From Chitinophaga filiformis (GTDB lineage Bacteria; Bacteroidota; Bacteroidia; Chitinophagales; Chitinophagaceae): a DNA stretch of 64,000 nt. This document shows, piece by piece, positions 26,408 through 34,844 of this stretch. The notes under the pieces were generated by a model, which searched no databases, was not told the origin of the DNA, and saw only the letters and a program-made list of their open reading frames with translations. Within the stretch, counting starts at the first letter, position 1; each line of letters begins with the position of its first letter. The translations under genes were made by a program, and so were the position numbers. Where the stretch lies: assembly GCF_023100805.1 (NCBI RefSeq), contig NZ_CP095855.1, positions 5,993,001 to 6,057,000 on the forward strand. The letters run 5' to 3'.

Positions 26408-26725
26408 TTAATCAATCAGGAACGGGATGGTATAATGCCCGCCTGCAGTTTCAGGACTGGAGAAAGCGTACCCGTAAAAACAAACGAATAAAATCACACC
26501 GGTAAGGAAGTGTATTAAGCCAATGGTTAATAAATACAAGAACAACTTAGGTCTCCTTCTCCTGAAGAAAAAGCAGGATGCCAAATAAATTAATGAACAG
26601 AATATGAGCGTCATCGCGAAGAAATCGTAGTAGAATGTTATTTCATCCATAGGTGAATAGGCCCAGAGAGCTGCTATAAAGATGGGGGCAAAAAATAGCG
26701 TTGCTATGTCAAAAAATCGCTTCAT
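26408..26725 (-). CDS. Small hypothetical membrane protein
   Basis: A 105-residue protein that appears to have three membrane helices: near residues 5-24 (IATLFFAPIFIAALWAY), 32-52 (FYYDFFAMTLIFCSLIYLAS) and 62-87. A basic RRRRPK loop lies on the inside between helices 2 and 3. It has an ATG start and no recognisable family. It is single and divergent from the sigma gene at 26.87 kb. Between it and the terminator at 26.2 kb (26235-26407) I see no gene, although a short plus-strand stretch has a coding-like look. Confidence 0.5.
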   Translation of the reverse strand: MKRFFDIATLFFAPIFIAALWAYSPMDEITFYYDFFAMTLIFCSLIYLASCFFFRRRRPKLFLYLLTIGLIHFLTGVILFVCFYGYAFSSPETAGGHYTIPFLID

Positions 26726-26866
26726 GCTTCCGAATAAATATAAAGATATATTATTATTTATCGTCGATGTATAAATACACCGAAAAACATTCCTGTTTCA
26801 CTCGTGTATTATAAAATCCTTACTTTTTTACTTAAATTTAAGCCAGGGGGAAATCATTATTGTTTA

Positions 26867-27448
26867 GTGTTGAACGAATTTACACATACCGACGCCGACC
26901 AGGAACTGCTCAGTCTTATTAAAACAGGGTCAGAAACAGCATTCCAGCAATTGTTTCAGCGACATTGGGAAAAACTGTACGTGGCAGCCAGTAAGAAACT
27001 GGGCGACCAGGAACTGGCACAGGAACTTGTGCATGATCTGTTCCTCGACCTCTGGAGGCGCCGGGAAGAACTGTCTATACTGAATCTGCCCGCTTACCTG
27101 GGCAAAGCGCTCCAATATCGCATCATTAATAAACTGATCTCCAAAAAGGATAAGTTCTTCTTTGAGCTGCTTGAGAACACGGAAGAATCGCTTTACAAAG
27201 CCGATCAGGCGCTGCTGGAAAAAGACCTTACCTCCCTCATCATTTCATGGGCAGAGATATTGCCCGAAAGGCGACGCCAGATATTTATTCAATATTACCT
27301 GCACCACCTCACCACACAGGAAATAGCCGAAAACCTGCAGATCTCGCAAAAAACCGTACAAAACCAGCTCAGTATCTCTGTACAGGACCTCAGAGCTCAT
27401 TTCGGACATTTACTCGCCCTGCTCATCCTCCTGGATGAAACTTTATAG
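26867..27448 (+). CDS. ECF RNA polymerase sigma factor (FecI-type)
   Basis: A sigma factor of about 193 residues. Region 2 is ETAFQQLFQRHWEKLYVAAS and LAQELVHDLFLDLWRRR; region 4 is LPERRRQIFIQYYLHHLTTQ followed by the HTH EIAENLQISQKTVQNQLSIS. Both are complete, in contrast to the sigma factor near 9 kb. The frame extends to a GTG at 26804, but the extra residues are not sigma-like, so a start at GTG 26867 or TTG 26870 is preferred; no ATG exists. It is followed after about 85 nt by its FecR partner and controls, by family logic, the SusC-SusD operon downstream. Confidence 0.88.
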   Translation: MLNEFTHTDADQELLSLIKTGSETAFQQLFQRHWEKLYVAASKKLGDQELAQELVHDLFLDLWRRREELSILNLPAYLGKALQYRIINKLISKKDKFFFELLENTEESLYKADQALLEKDLTSLIISWAEILPERRRQIFIQYYLHHLTTQEIAENLQISQKTVQNQLSISVQDLRAHFGHLLALLILLDETL

Positions 27449-27534
27449 GCGGAATCAAAATTTTTTTAAAAAAAGTGCCCCGCGGACGGGAAAGCGGTCC
27501 CTTTTTCCTGACTATAGTATTAAAGCCACCTGTT

Positions 27535-28686
27535 ATGTACGATTCCGGCAAGGACCAAAGTCACTTTTTCAAACTGCTCGCCAGGTATAACGAAGGGAAA
27601 GCATCCCCGGAGGAAACGGCGTTTGTGGAACGTTACCTGGAACTGCTGGACTACCGGGACAAGGACATACTGAAAGATTTTGAGCAACAAAAAGAGCTGA
27701 TCGGCGCAAAGCTGGAGCAACAGCTTTTGCAGAGCATCCGGCAGGAACCAGTGGTACGGCGTATTTCTCCTATACGCCGGTGGGTGCCTGCAGCGGCAGC
27801 GGTATTATTATTACTGGGCAGCGCGTATTATCTGCTACGTCAGCCACATACACCTCAACAACAACAGTTAGCGCAGCATACAGATATTCTGCCGGGTAAA
27901 ACAGGCGCCATCCTTACCCTGGCCGATGGCAGTGAAATTGTGCTGGACAGTGCCAGGAACGGCGTCATCGCAATGCAGGGTAGCACAGCTGTTCAACTGA
28001 AGAATGGGACTGTATCTTATGATAACACAGGGAGCGGCAGCAAAACAAGACCGCTGGCTTATAACACGATCAGCACGCCGAAAGGACGACAGTACCAGCT
28101 GGTATTGCCTGATGGCTCAAAAGTATGGATGAATGCTGCCAGCAGCCTTACCTACCCCACTGCTTTCAGCGGCAGGGAAAGAACGGTACGTGTAACAGGC
28201 GAGGCTTACTTTGAAGTGGCAGCCAGTGCCAGCCAACCATTTAAAGTGATTGTCAATGATGCTACCAGCATCGATGTGTTAGGAACCAATTTCAATATCA
28301 ACGCTTACAATGATGAACCGGGTATTAACACCACACTGTTACAGGGAGCGGTAAGAGTAACTTATCGTCACACATCACAGCTGCTTAAACCAGGACAGGC
28401 AGCACGGATCAGTCAGCAGATCCATCTTGTGCCTGATGCAGACGTCAACAGCGCAATAGCCTGGAAAGACGGCATATTTGCCTTTAACGATGCGGATCTG
28501 CCGGCGGTGATGCGGCAACTGGCCCGCTGGTACAATATAGAAGTGAGTTATGAAGGTAAAACACCGGATGCCACTTTTACGGGGGAAATAGATAAGACCC
28601 TCACTTTATCGCAGGTGCTCGAGGGATTGTCAACTACAAGAATCAACTATAAAATCGAGGGGAACAGATTAATTATCCGGCAGTAA
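27535..28686 (+). CDS. FecR-type anti-sigma factor
   Basis: A 383-residue anti-sigma factor. The cytoplasmic part (about 1-75) includes KLLARYNEGKASPEETAFVE. One membrane helix (WVPAAAAVLLLLGSAYYLL) follows at about 80-100. The periplasmic FecR domain is at about 180-290 (YQLVLPDGSKVWMNAASSL, GEAYFEVAASASQPFKV, IDVLGTNFNINAYNDE), and a DUF4974 domain ends the protein. ATG 27535 is chosen over the frame's earlier ATG at 27475, which gives an unlikely Arg/Phe-rich leader. It lies between the sigma gene and an SusC gene with an STN domain, so it is the relay of this surface-signalling set. Confidence 0.93.
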   Translation: MYDSGKDQSHFFKLLARYNEGKASPEETAFVERYLELLDYRDKDILKDFEQQKELIGAKLEQQLLQSIRQEPVVRRISPIRRWVPAAAAVLLLLGSAYYLLRQPHTPQQQQLAQHTDILPGKTGAILTLADGSEIVLDSARNGVIAMQGSTAVQLKNGTVSYDNTGSGSKTRPLAYNTISTPKGRQYQLVLPDGSKVWMNAASSLTYPTAFSGRERTVRVTGEAYFEVAASASQPFKVIVNDATSIDVLGTNFNINAYNDEPGINTTLLQGAVRVTYRHTSQLLKPGQAARISQQIHLVPDADVNSAIAWKDGIFAFNDADLPAVMRQLARWYNIEVSYEGKTPDATFTGEIDKTLTLSQVLEGLSTTRINYKIEGNRLIIRQ

Positions 28687-28716
28687 AAAGAACCAAAATC
28701 GCATGAACTAAATGAA

Positions 28717-28758
28717 AAAACCGGGCGCAAAGATTGGCGTCCTACCCCCGGTTTTCGT
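28717..28758 (+). terminator. Hairpin with T-run between fecR and susC (terminator or attenuator)
   Basis: AAAACCGGG at 28717-28725 pairs with CCCGGTTTT at 28747-28755 (9 bp, 21-nt loop), followed by CGTTT. It stands 30 nt past fecR and 40 nt before susC. It could end the sigma-fecR transcript so that susC is expressed from its own sigma-dependent promoter, or it could attenuate. Confidence 0.6.
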
Positions 28759-28799
28759 TTAAGTCTGGCTTATTACTAAACATTAAACGTTGCAAATGT

Positions 28800-31700
28800 A
28801 TGCAAATTAAGGGTCATTTCAATCCCGGGGTCCCTCCTATGTCCAAAGGGATCAGGTCAACCAAAAACCTTCCTGTCATGAAACAGGCAATCATGCTTTT
28901 CTTTATGGCCCTGCTGCTCGCAGCCGGCAGCGCATCAGCGCAGACGGTCACCTTTACCGCCAGGTCAACACCATTAAAGAAAATATTTGCTGTCATCAGG
29001 CAACAAACCAGTTACAAGTTCTTTTACCGCAATGAAGACCTGGAACTTGCCAGCCCCATTACAGTACAATTAAAGGACATGCCATTGGAGCGGGCCTTGC
29101 AGATTATCATGGCTAACCAACCGCTGACTTTTAATATCCAGGGCAAGACAATTTTTGTAAGTCGCAGAATCCCCTCTTCCGTGGCTGTACCAGCCGATGT
29201 TGAAGCAACCCCGCCCGGCAACATCAGCGGCAAGGTAACGGACAATGAAGGGCAGCTCTTATCCAATATCACGGTGATGCTCCGCAACGGACGCCGTTAT
29301 GTGTTTACAAATGAAAAAGGCGAGTTTACATTATACGGTCTCATGCCGAATGATACCCTGTTGTTCACGAGTATTAACTACGAAAGTGTACTCGTGCCAT
29401 TTTCGGGAATGTCGGAGAACATGACTATCATCATGCGCCCCCGTATCAATGCCCTGAGTACCGTTGTCATTTACAACACCGGCTACCAGCAGCTAAGCAG
29501 GGAAAGGGCTACAGGTGCATTTGGCAAGCCGGATATGAAAGTGTTCAGGGAACGTGTCAGCACCTTTGATGTAGTGGGTCGCCTGGAAGGACAAATACCC
29601 GGTCTTACAGTAGGAACAGGTGTCACGGCTTCCGGCAGAACCGGCAATGGATTCTCCACCAGGTCGAGCGTTATCAGGGGATATACTACGGTCAACGGCG
29701 GACAGCCCACCAATCCACTATATGTTGTGAATGGCGTGATCACCACGGATTTCAGTTCTGTTAACCCTGATGATATAGAAGATATTACCGTGCTGAAAGA
29801 TGCGGCAGCGGCCGCCATCTGGGGAGCGAGAGCTGCCAACGGGATCATCGTGGTGAAAACCAAGGAAGGCAGCAGGAACCAGAGCCTGCGGGTGAACTAT
29901 ACCGGTTCTGTCAGCTTCCAGAGCAAACCGGATCTTAATTTCGGTCAGCGGATGAACAGTGAACAATACATACAGGCTGCAAGGGAAACATTCGACCCGG
30001 TAAACTATCCCTGGAGCTCACTGGCTACACAGGTTGTACTGCCACATGATATTATTCTTTACAACCAATACCGCGGGTTGATCACCGCAGATCAGGCAAA
30101 CAAAAGCCTGGACAGCATGAGCAGGATCAGCAATCTTTCGCAGATGAGAGACCTGTTTTACCGCAATCCGCTTACTACCAATCATACCATCTCTCTTTCC
30201 GCGGGTAACAGTGTTTACGCCATGTATGCTTCACTCGGCTGGACAGGCGTACAGAGCAACACACCGGGCGATAAGAACAATACTTATAAAGTTAACCTCT
30301 CGCAAAGTTTCAATATCGGCAAACGGATCAATGTATCACTAAATACTTCCCTGATCAATAACGTAAGCAGCCGGAAAAATATGCCGGCTGTTGATAACGG
30401 TTTTGTGCCATACCAGCTGTTTGTTGACCAACAGGGCCGTGAGCAGAACATGGCATTTACCAACGGCTGGTCTGATTCAACACGTAATAATTATTCAGCA
30501 AGAAGCAGGATCAACCTGGATTATTATCCACTGCAGGAAATGAATTATGCGCATTCCAATGGCAATACGCTCAGTATCAATACAACCGCTAATATCGGCA
30601 TCAAGTTGTGGAAAGGTGTCAGCTTCCAGGGTACCTATGGTTATCTGAAAGCGCCGGGAACGCAGACCTCTTTTACAGACAGCCGCGCACTCTCCCAGCG
30701 CAAACAGCTGCTGTCTTTCACGGTAGCGCCCAGCCCTTCGTCCACGCCGGTTTATTATCTGCCGCAGAACAACAGCATGTATGTAGCCACGAATAATGAT
30801 CAGCGTAACTGGACAGTGCGTAATCAACTGGTATATAATGCCACACCCAGGTCAGGAAAGGATATGCTGACCTTACAGGCAGGACAGGAAGCACAGGAGG
30901 CACTGGCATCACGGAATACAAGCACTATTATCGGATATGATGAGGCTTTGGGCACCTACCCTTTAATTGATTATGCCACCCTGCGGCGTGGTGTGTTCGG
31001 CACCGTGACGGGCTTTGGTTTCTTCAGTACGCAGCCATACCAGGTATTCAGAGAGCTGACACGCTTTACTTCCCTGTTTGCATTGGCCAGTTATACCTTA
31101 GACCATAAATACAGCCTGGACCTGAGCTGGCGCCGCGACCACAGTAACCAGTTCGGCAGCGATATATCTGTTCAGAACAAACCTGTATGGAGCATAGGTG
31201 GTAAATGGCAGGTGCGCAACGAGCAATTTATGCAGCAGGCAGACTGGGTAGATGCACTGGCCTTAAGGGCTACCTATGGTATTACCGGCAACTCTCCCTA
31301 TGTTGGTTCTGCATCATTGTATGACATCTTATATGCACAACCCCAGTCGCAGACCGGCGGCGTGGCGGGAGATGCACTTACCCTCAATCAGCCGGCCAAC
31401 AGGAAACTGTCCTGGGAACGCACACAGACCACCAATATTGGTGTAGACTTCTCTGTGTTGCAAAACCGCATATCGGGTGCAATAGATGCTTACAGTAAAA
31501 CAACCACAGACCTGCTGGGAAGAGTACCGCTGAATCCTTTCACGGGGTTTGACGGCCAGGTGGGCAATGTAGGCAAACTGGTGAACAGGGGGATTGAATT
31601 ATCCCTGCGTACTGTGAACATCCGGAAACGGGACTGGAGCTGGTCCAGCAACATGGTATTCAGCTATAACTACAACAAGCTGGTATCTTATGCGGCCCTG

Positions 31701-32411
31701 AATCCTTCGCTGAACACTGCCAGCTACAAATTAACCGCTCCCTACTGGATAGGCTATAACTCGAAGCCCCTGTTTGCTTACCAGTATGCGGGGCTGGACA
31801 ACATGGGCGATCCGCAGATCAGGCTATCAGATAAATCGGTGACGAAGGAACCTTACATTGCCCAACCGGAAGACGTCGTATATGCCGGCACGACACAGTC
31901 GCCCGTGAACGGCGGTTTCACCAACCGTTTCGAATATAAAGGCCTTTCGCTCACCATGAACATGATCTATAACATGGGAGCCGTGATGCGCAGGAACGTG
32001 AACATCTACTATACCGGCAGAATGCCGACTTCCACCTCTCTGGGCGGAGAGAATCTCTACACCTCCTTCCAGGACCGCTGGAAAAAGCCGGGTGATGAAA
32101 AGATCACCAATATTCCTTCTTATGTATCCAACATGGGTACCAGTTATACGCGCAGGGATGTGAACTACTACATCAGCGGAGATCTGAATGTGCTGAGTGC
32201 ATCCTATATCAAGATCAGGGATATTACCCTGGCCTATGAGCTGCAGTCAGCAGCCCTGCACTTCCTGAAAATACAACGGCTTAACATTTATGCACAGACC
32301 ACCAATTTCCTGATCTGGACCGCCAATGACGAGCGGATAGATCCCGAAACCGGTTTCCCGGGGGCATTGTACAAACATCAGTATAACCTGGGCATCAATG
32401 TTACACTTTAA
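28800..32411 (+). CDS. SusC/RagA-family TonB-dependent transporter with STN domain
   Basis: About 1203 residues from ATG 28800. The leader is long, with the hydrophobic signal AIMLFFMALLLAAGSASAQ near residues 29-47; later ATGs at 28839 and 28878 are also possible. An STN domain follows (KIFAVIRQQTSYKFFYRNED), then a carboxypeptidase-like sandwich (ISGKVTDNEGQLLSNITVML), a plug with VVIYNTGYQQLSRERATGAF and GANGIIVVKTKEG-like sequence (ARAANGIIVV), and a large barrel to the C-terminus. The TGYQ..ERATGAF form is a known SusC subclass in Bacteroidota. STN plus the upstream sigma/FecR indicates ligand-induced expression. SusD follows after 21 nt. Confidence 0.93.
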   Translation: MQIKGHFNPGVPPMSKGIRSTKNLPVMKQAIMLFFMALLLAAGSASAQTVTFTARSTPLKKIFAVIRQQTSYKFFYRNEDLELASPITVQLKDMPLERALQIIMANQPLTFNIQGKTIFVSRRIPSSVAVPADVEATPPGNISGKVTDNEGQLLSNITVMLRNGRRYVFTNEKGEFTLYGLMPNDTLLFTSINYESVLVPFSGMSENMTIIMRPRINALSTVVIYNTGYQQLSRERATGAFGKPDMKVFRERVSTFDVVGRLEGQIPGLTVGTGVTASGRTGNGFSTRSSVIRGYTTVNGGQPTNPLYVVNGVITTDFSSVNPDDIEDITVLKDAAAAAIWGARAANGIIVVKTKEGSRNQSLRVNYTGSVSFQSKPDLNFGQRMNSEQYIQAARETFDPVNYPWSSLATQVVLPHDIILYNQYRGLITADQANKSLDSMSRISNLSQMRDLFYRNPLTTNHTISLSAGNSVYAMYASLGWTGVQSNTPGDKNNTYKVNLSQSFNIGKRINVSLNTSLINNVSSRKNMPAVDNGFVPYQLFVDQQGREQNMAFTNGWSDSTRNNYSARSRINLDYYPLQEMNYAHSNGNTLSINTTANIGIKLWKGVSFQGTYGYLKAPGTQTSFTDSRALSQRKQLLSFTVAPSPSSTPVYYLPQNNSMYVATNNDQRNWTVRNQLVYNATPRSGKDMLTLQAGQEAQEALASRNTSTIIGYDEALGTYPLIDYATLRRGVFGTVTGFGFFSTQPYQVFRELTRFTSLFALASYTLDHKYSLDLSWRRDHSNQFGSDISVQNKPVWSIGGKWQVRNEQFMQQADWVDALALRATYGITGNSPYVGSASLYDILYAQPQSQTGGVAGDALTLNQPANRKLSWERTQTTNIGVDFSVLQNRISGAIDAYSKTTTDLLGRVPLNPFTGFDGQVGNVGKLVNRGIELSLRTVNIRKRDWSWSSNMVFSYNYNKLVSYAALNPSLNTASYKLTAPYWIGYNSKPLFAYQYAGLDNMGDPQIRLSDKSVTKEPYIAQPEDVVYAGTTQSPVNGGFTNRFEYKGLSLTMNMIYNMGAVMRRNVNIYYTGRMPTSTSLGGENLYTSFQDRWKKPGDEKITNIPSYVSNMGTSYTRRDVNYYISGDLNVLSASYIKIRDITLAYELQSAALHFLKIQRLNIYAQTTNFLIWTANDERIDPETGFPGALYKHQYNLGINVTL

Positions 32412-32432
32412 TTCACTTTTAAACAGAGAAGG

Positions 32433-33887
32433 ATGAGAAAGCTTATATATATCGCCATCATGGTTTCGTTTATAGCCTGCAAGGACAGTTTCCTGGATGT
32501 AGTGCCTTTGGGATCGCAGGTAGCCGTTACAACGGACGACTATAATAAACTGATGAACGATCCGCAGTACTATGCACAGACCTTCGCCGGTGGCTGGCAG
32601 GAGCCGGCATTAATGGAAGACGATGTAGCTGCAGAGGAAGCGTATCTTTTACAGGGCAGTCCGCAGATGCTCCGGCTCTTCCAGTGGCAGGACGTTGTAT
32701 ACCAGCAACAGGACCAGACGCCCTGGGCCATCAGCCTGTGGCTGGAACAATTGTATACACTGAACAAGATCATCGGCGAAGTCATGAATGCAAGCGGGGG
32801 AACAGATGCACAGAAAAGGATCATCCGTGCAGAGGCGATCGCCACACGCGCCTGGACCTATTTCCAGTTCATTAACTTTTATGGCAAGCCCTATGTGCAG
32901 AGCACTGCAGGCACTGACCCCGGCTTTCCCATCATAGAGCAGGCAGATGTGAACGCGCAAACGTTCACGCGTGCCTCCGTGCAGGCAGTATATGATTTTA
33001 TTATCAAAGACCTGACGGCTGCTATTGCGGAATTGCCGGTGAAGCCGTCCATACGTACCCGCATGTCCAGACCGGCCGCCGAAGGTTTACTGGGCAAAGT
33101 GTATGTGTTCATGGGCAGGTACAATGATGCCCTGTCTATGTTCAATGCAGCATTCGCCGACCTGGCAGACAGTGATGCGCATTTATACGATTATAACCAG
33201 ACACTTGCAGCAGATGGCGCCTTTCTGCCGATGGACATCATCATCGGCCCCTCCCAGGGACCGGGCAATAACATGAACGACCTCACAGAAGCGGTAGTAT
33301 CGAAAGTGTTTTACAATGGGCCTTACAGTGGCAACCAGCTGGGCAACAATGGCCTGGTGCTGGCGCCATGGGCCGCGGCCTTGTACGGGACATCAGATCT
33401 TCGCCTGTTGTTATATACGGATACCAATCCCGACCAATCGCCCAACGCAGGAGGCCGCCTGCGTAAGTACGGGGTAACCTATGCGAGAATGGGCCTGCAA
33501 TTGCCCGATATGTACCTGTTGAGCGCAGAGTGTAAGGCCCGCCTCAACGACCTGGCGGGAGCAGTGGCAGATGTAGAAACGCTGCGTAAGCACCGTATGC
33601 CGGCAGCCGATGCAGTAGTACCATCAGCAATAGCGGCTGATCAGACAGCATTGATACGCTTCATTTTCGAGGAGCGCATCCGCGAGTTTGCGACAGAAGG
33701 TTACCGTTGGTTCGATATGCGCAGGCAGTCGGTAGATCCCATCTTTGCCGGACAGGTATTTACCCACACGCAATATAATGCAGATGGCAGTGTCAGCACT
33801 TTTACACTGAACCAGCCCAGGCGGCTTGTATTACAATTGCCGCCTTCATTTATCACAAGTAATCCGGGTATGCCGAACAATCCTTAA
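32433..33887 (+). CDS. RagB/SusD-family surface lipoprotein
   Basis: A 484-residue SusD-like protein. The lipoprotein signal is LIYIAIMVSFIAC (lipid Cys near residue 16). SusD hallmarks include AIATRAWTYFQFINFYGKPY near residue 138, MSRPAAEGLLGKVYVFMGRY near residue 210 and the C-terminal FIFEERIREFATEGYRWFDM near residue 415. It binds substrate for the preceding SusC. It begins 21 nt after SusC and is followed after 22 nt by an ABC ATPase gene, so uptake and the ABC machine are likely one transcript. No enzymes of glycan breakdown are nearby; peptides, metal complexes or another small molecule are as likely as glycans. Confidence 0.92.
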   Translation: MRKLIYIAIMVSFIACKDSFLDVVPLGSQVAVTTDDYNKLMNDPQYYAQTFAGGWQEPALMEDDVAAEEAYLLQGSPQMLRLFQWQDVVYQQQDQTPWAISLWLEQLYTLNKIIGEVMNASGGTDAQKRIIRAEAIATRAWTYFQFINFYGKPYVQSTAGTDPGFPIIEQADVNAQTFTRASVQAVYDFIIKDLTAAIAELPVKPSIRTRMSRPAAEGLLGKVYVFMGRYNDALSMFNAAFADLADSDAHLYDYNQTLAADGAFLPMDIIIGPSQGPGNNMNDLTEAVVSKVFYNGPYSGNQLGNNGLVLAPWAAALYGTSDLRLLLYTDTNPDQSPNAGGRLRKYGVTYARMGLQLPDMYLLSAECKARLNDLAGAVADVETLRKHRMPAADAVVPSAIAADQTALIRFIFEERIREFATEGYRWFDMRRQSVDPIFAGQVFTHTQYNADGSVSTFTLNQPRRLVLQLPPSFITSNPGMPNNP

Positions 33888-33909
33888 TCCAATTCCAAAA
33901 AAATAATCA

Positions 33910-34836
33910 ATGAACAGTATTGTAAAGCTGGAGCATTTATCACATCGCTACACCAGCTCATGGGCAATCCGTGACATCAGTATGGAGATCAGCCAGACTG
34001 GTATAGTGGGGCTGCTGGGCTCTAATGGTGCGGGTAAATCCACTACCATGAATATTCTCTGCGGCGTATTGAACCAGACAGAAGGCAATGTATTTGTGAA
34101 CGGCATTAATATGCGGGAGCAACCCGAGCTGGCCAAACAGGAGATCGGTTTCCTGCCACAGCACCCGCCTTTATATATGGACCTTACGGTAGATGAATAC
34201 CTGGGCTACTGCGCCGGCCTTCGCATGATGCCAAAAGCAGCGATACCGGCAGCCATGAAAGAAGCAAAGGAACGTTGCGGTATAGCACATTACAGTAAGC
34301 GTCTTATCCGCAATCTTTCCGGCGGCTACCGTCAGCGCGTAGGCATTGCCCAGGCTATCATACACCGGCCTTCGCTGATAGTACTGGACGAGCCTACCAA
34401 TGGCCTGGACCCTAACCAGATCATCGAGGTGAGGGCCCTGATCAAGGAAATTGCTACTGACCGTGCTGTGATCTTCTCTTCTCATATCCTCTCCGAAGTA
34501 CAGCTGCTCTGCAAGGAGATCAAGATGATCGACAATGGCAAGATCGTATTTGCAGATACCATGGACGCCTTCAACAACTATGTAGAGCCGCACAGTGTGC
34601 TGATGCATATGGAGAACCCGCCGGCAGCTGCAGCACTTCTGGCGATAGAAGGTGTGACGAAAGCTGATTTCCTCACGGAGCGGCAGGTGCGTGTTTTCTT
34701 TAACGGCGACCAGAGTATCTCTGAACGCCTTATCACCGCCAGCGTTCAGCAGGGCTGGCGGCTGAGAGAGATCAGTATTGACAAGACGGCGCTGGACGAA
34801 GTATTCAAACAATTATCCAATCAATCAACACAATAG
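33910..34836 (+). CDS. ABC transporter ATP-binding protein, GldA-like
   Basis: A 308-residue ATPase. Walker A is GSNGAGKSTT (about residue 37), the Q-loop is in GFLPQHPPLYM, the signature is NLSGGYRQR (about 138), Walker B is LIVLDEPTNGLDP (about 160) and the switch histidine is in SSHILSEV. It belongs to the GldA/NatA-type group that works with ABC-2 permeases. The C-terminal part (about 220-308) is a regulatory add-on typical of GldA. The next gene, 8 nt later, encodes the matching permease. Unlike true gliding gldA, it is located inside a SusCD operon, so a role in gliding is not assumed. Confidence 0.9.
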   Translation: MNSIVKLEHLSHRYTSSWAIRDISMEISQTGIVGLLGSNGAGKSTTMNILCGVLNQTEGNVFVNGINMREQPELAKQEIGFLPQHPPLYMDLTVDEYLGYCAGLRMMPKAAIPAAMKEAKERCGIAHYSKRLIRNLSGGYRQRVGIAQAIIHRPSLIVLDEPTNGLDPNQIIEVRALIKEIATDRAVIFSSHILSEVQLLCKEIKMIDNGKIVFADTMDAFNNYVEPHSVLMHMENPPAAAALLAIEGVTKADFLTERQVRVFFNGDQSISERLITASVQQGWRLREISIDKTALDEVFKQLSNQSTQ

Positions 34837-34844
34837 ATAGCATC

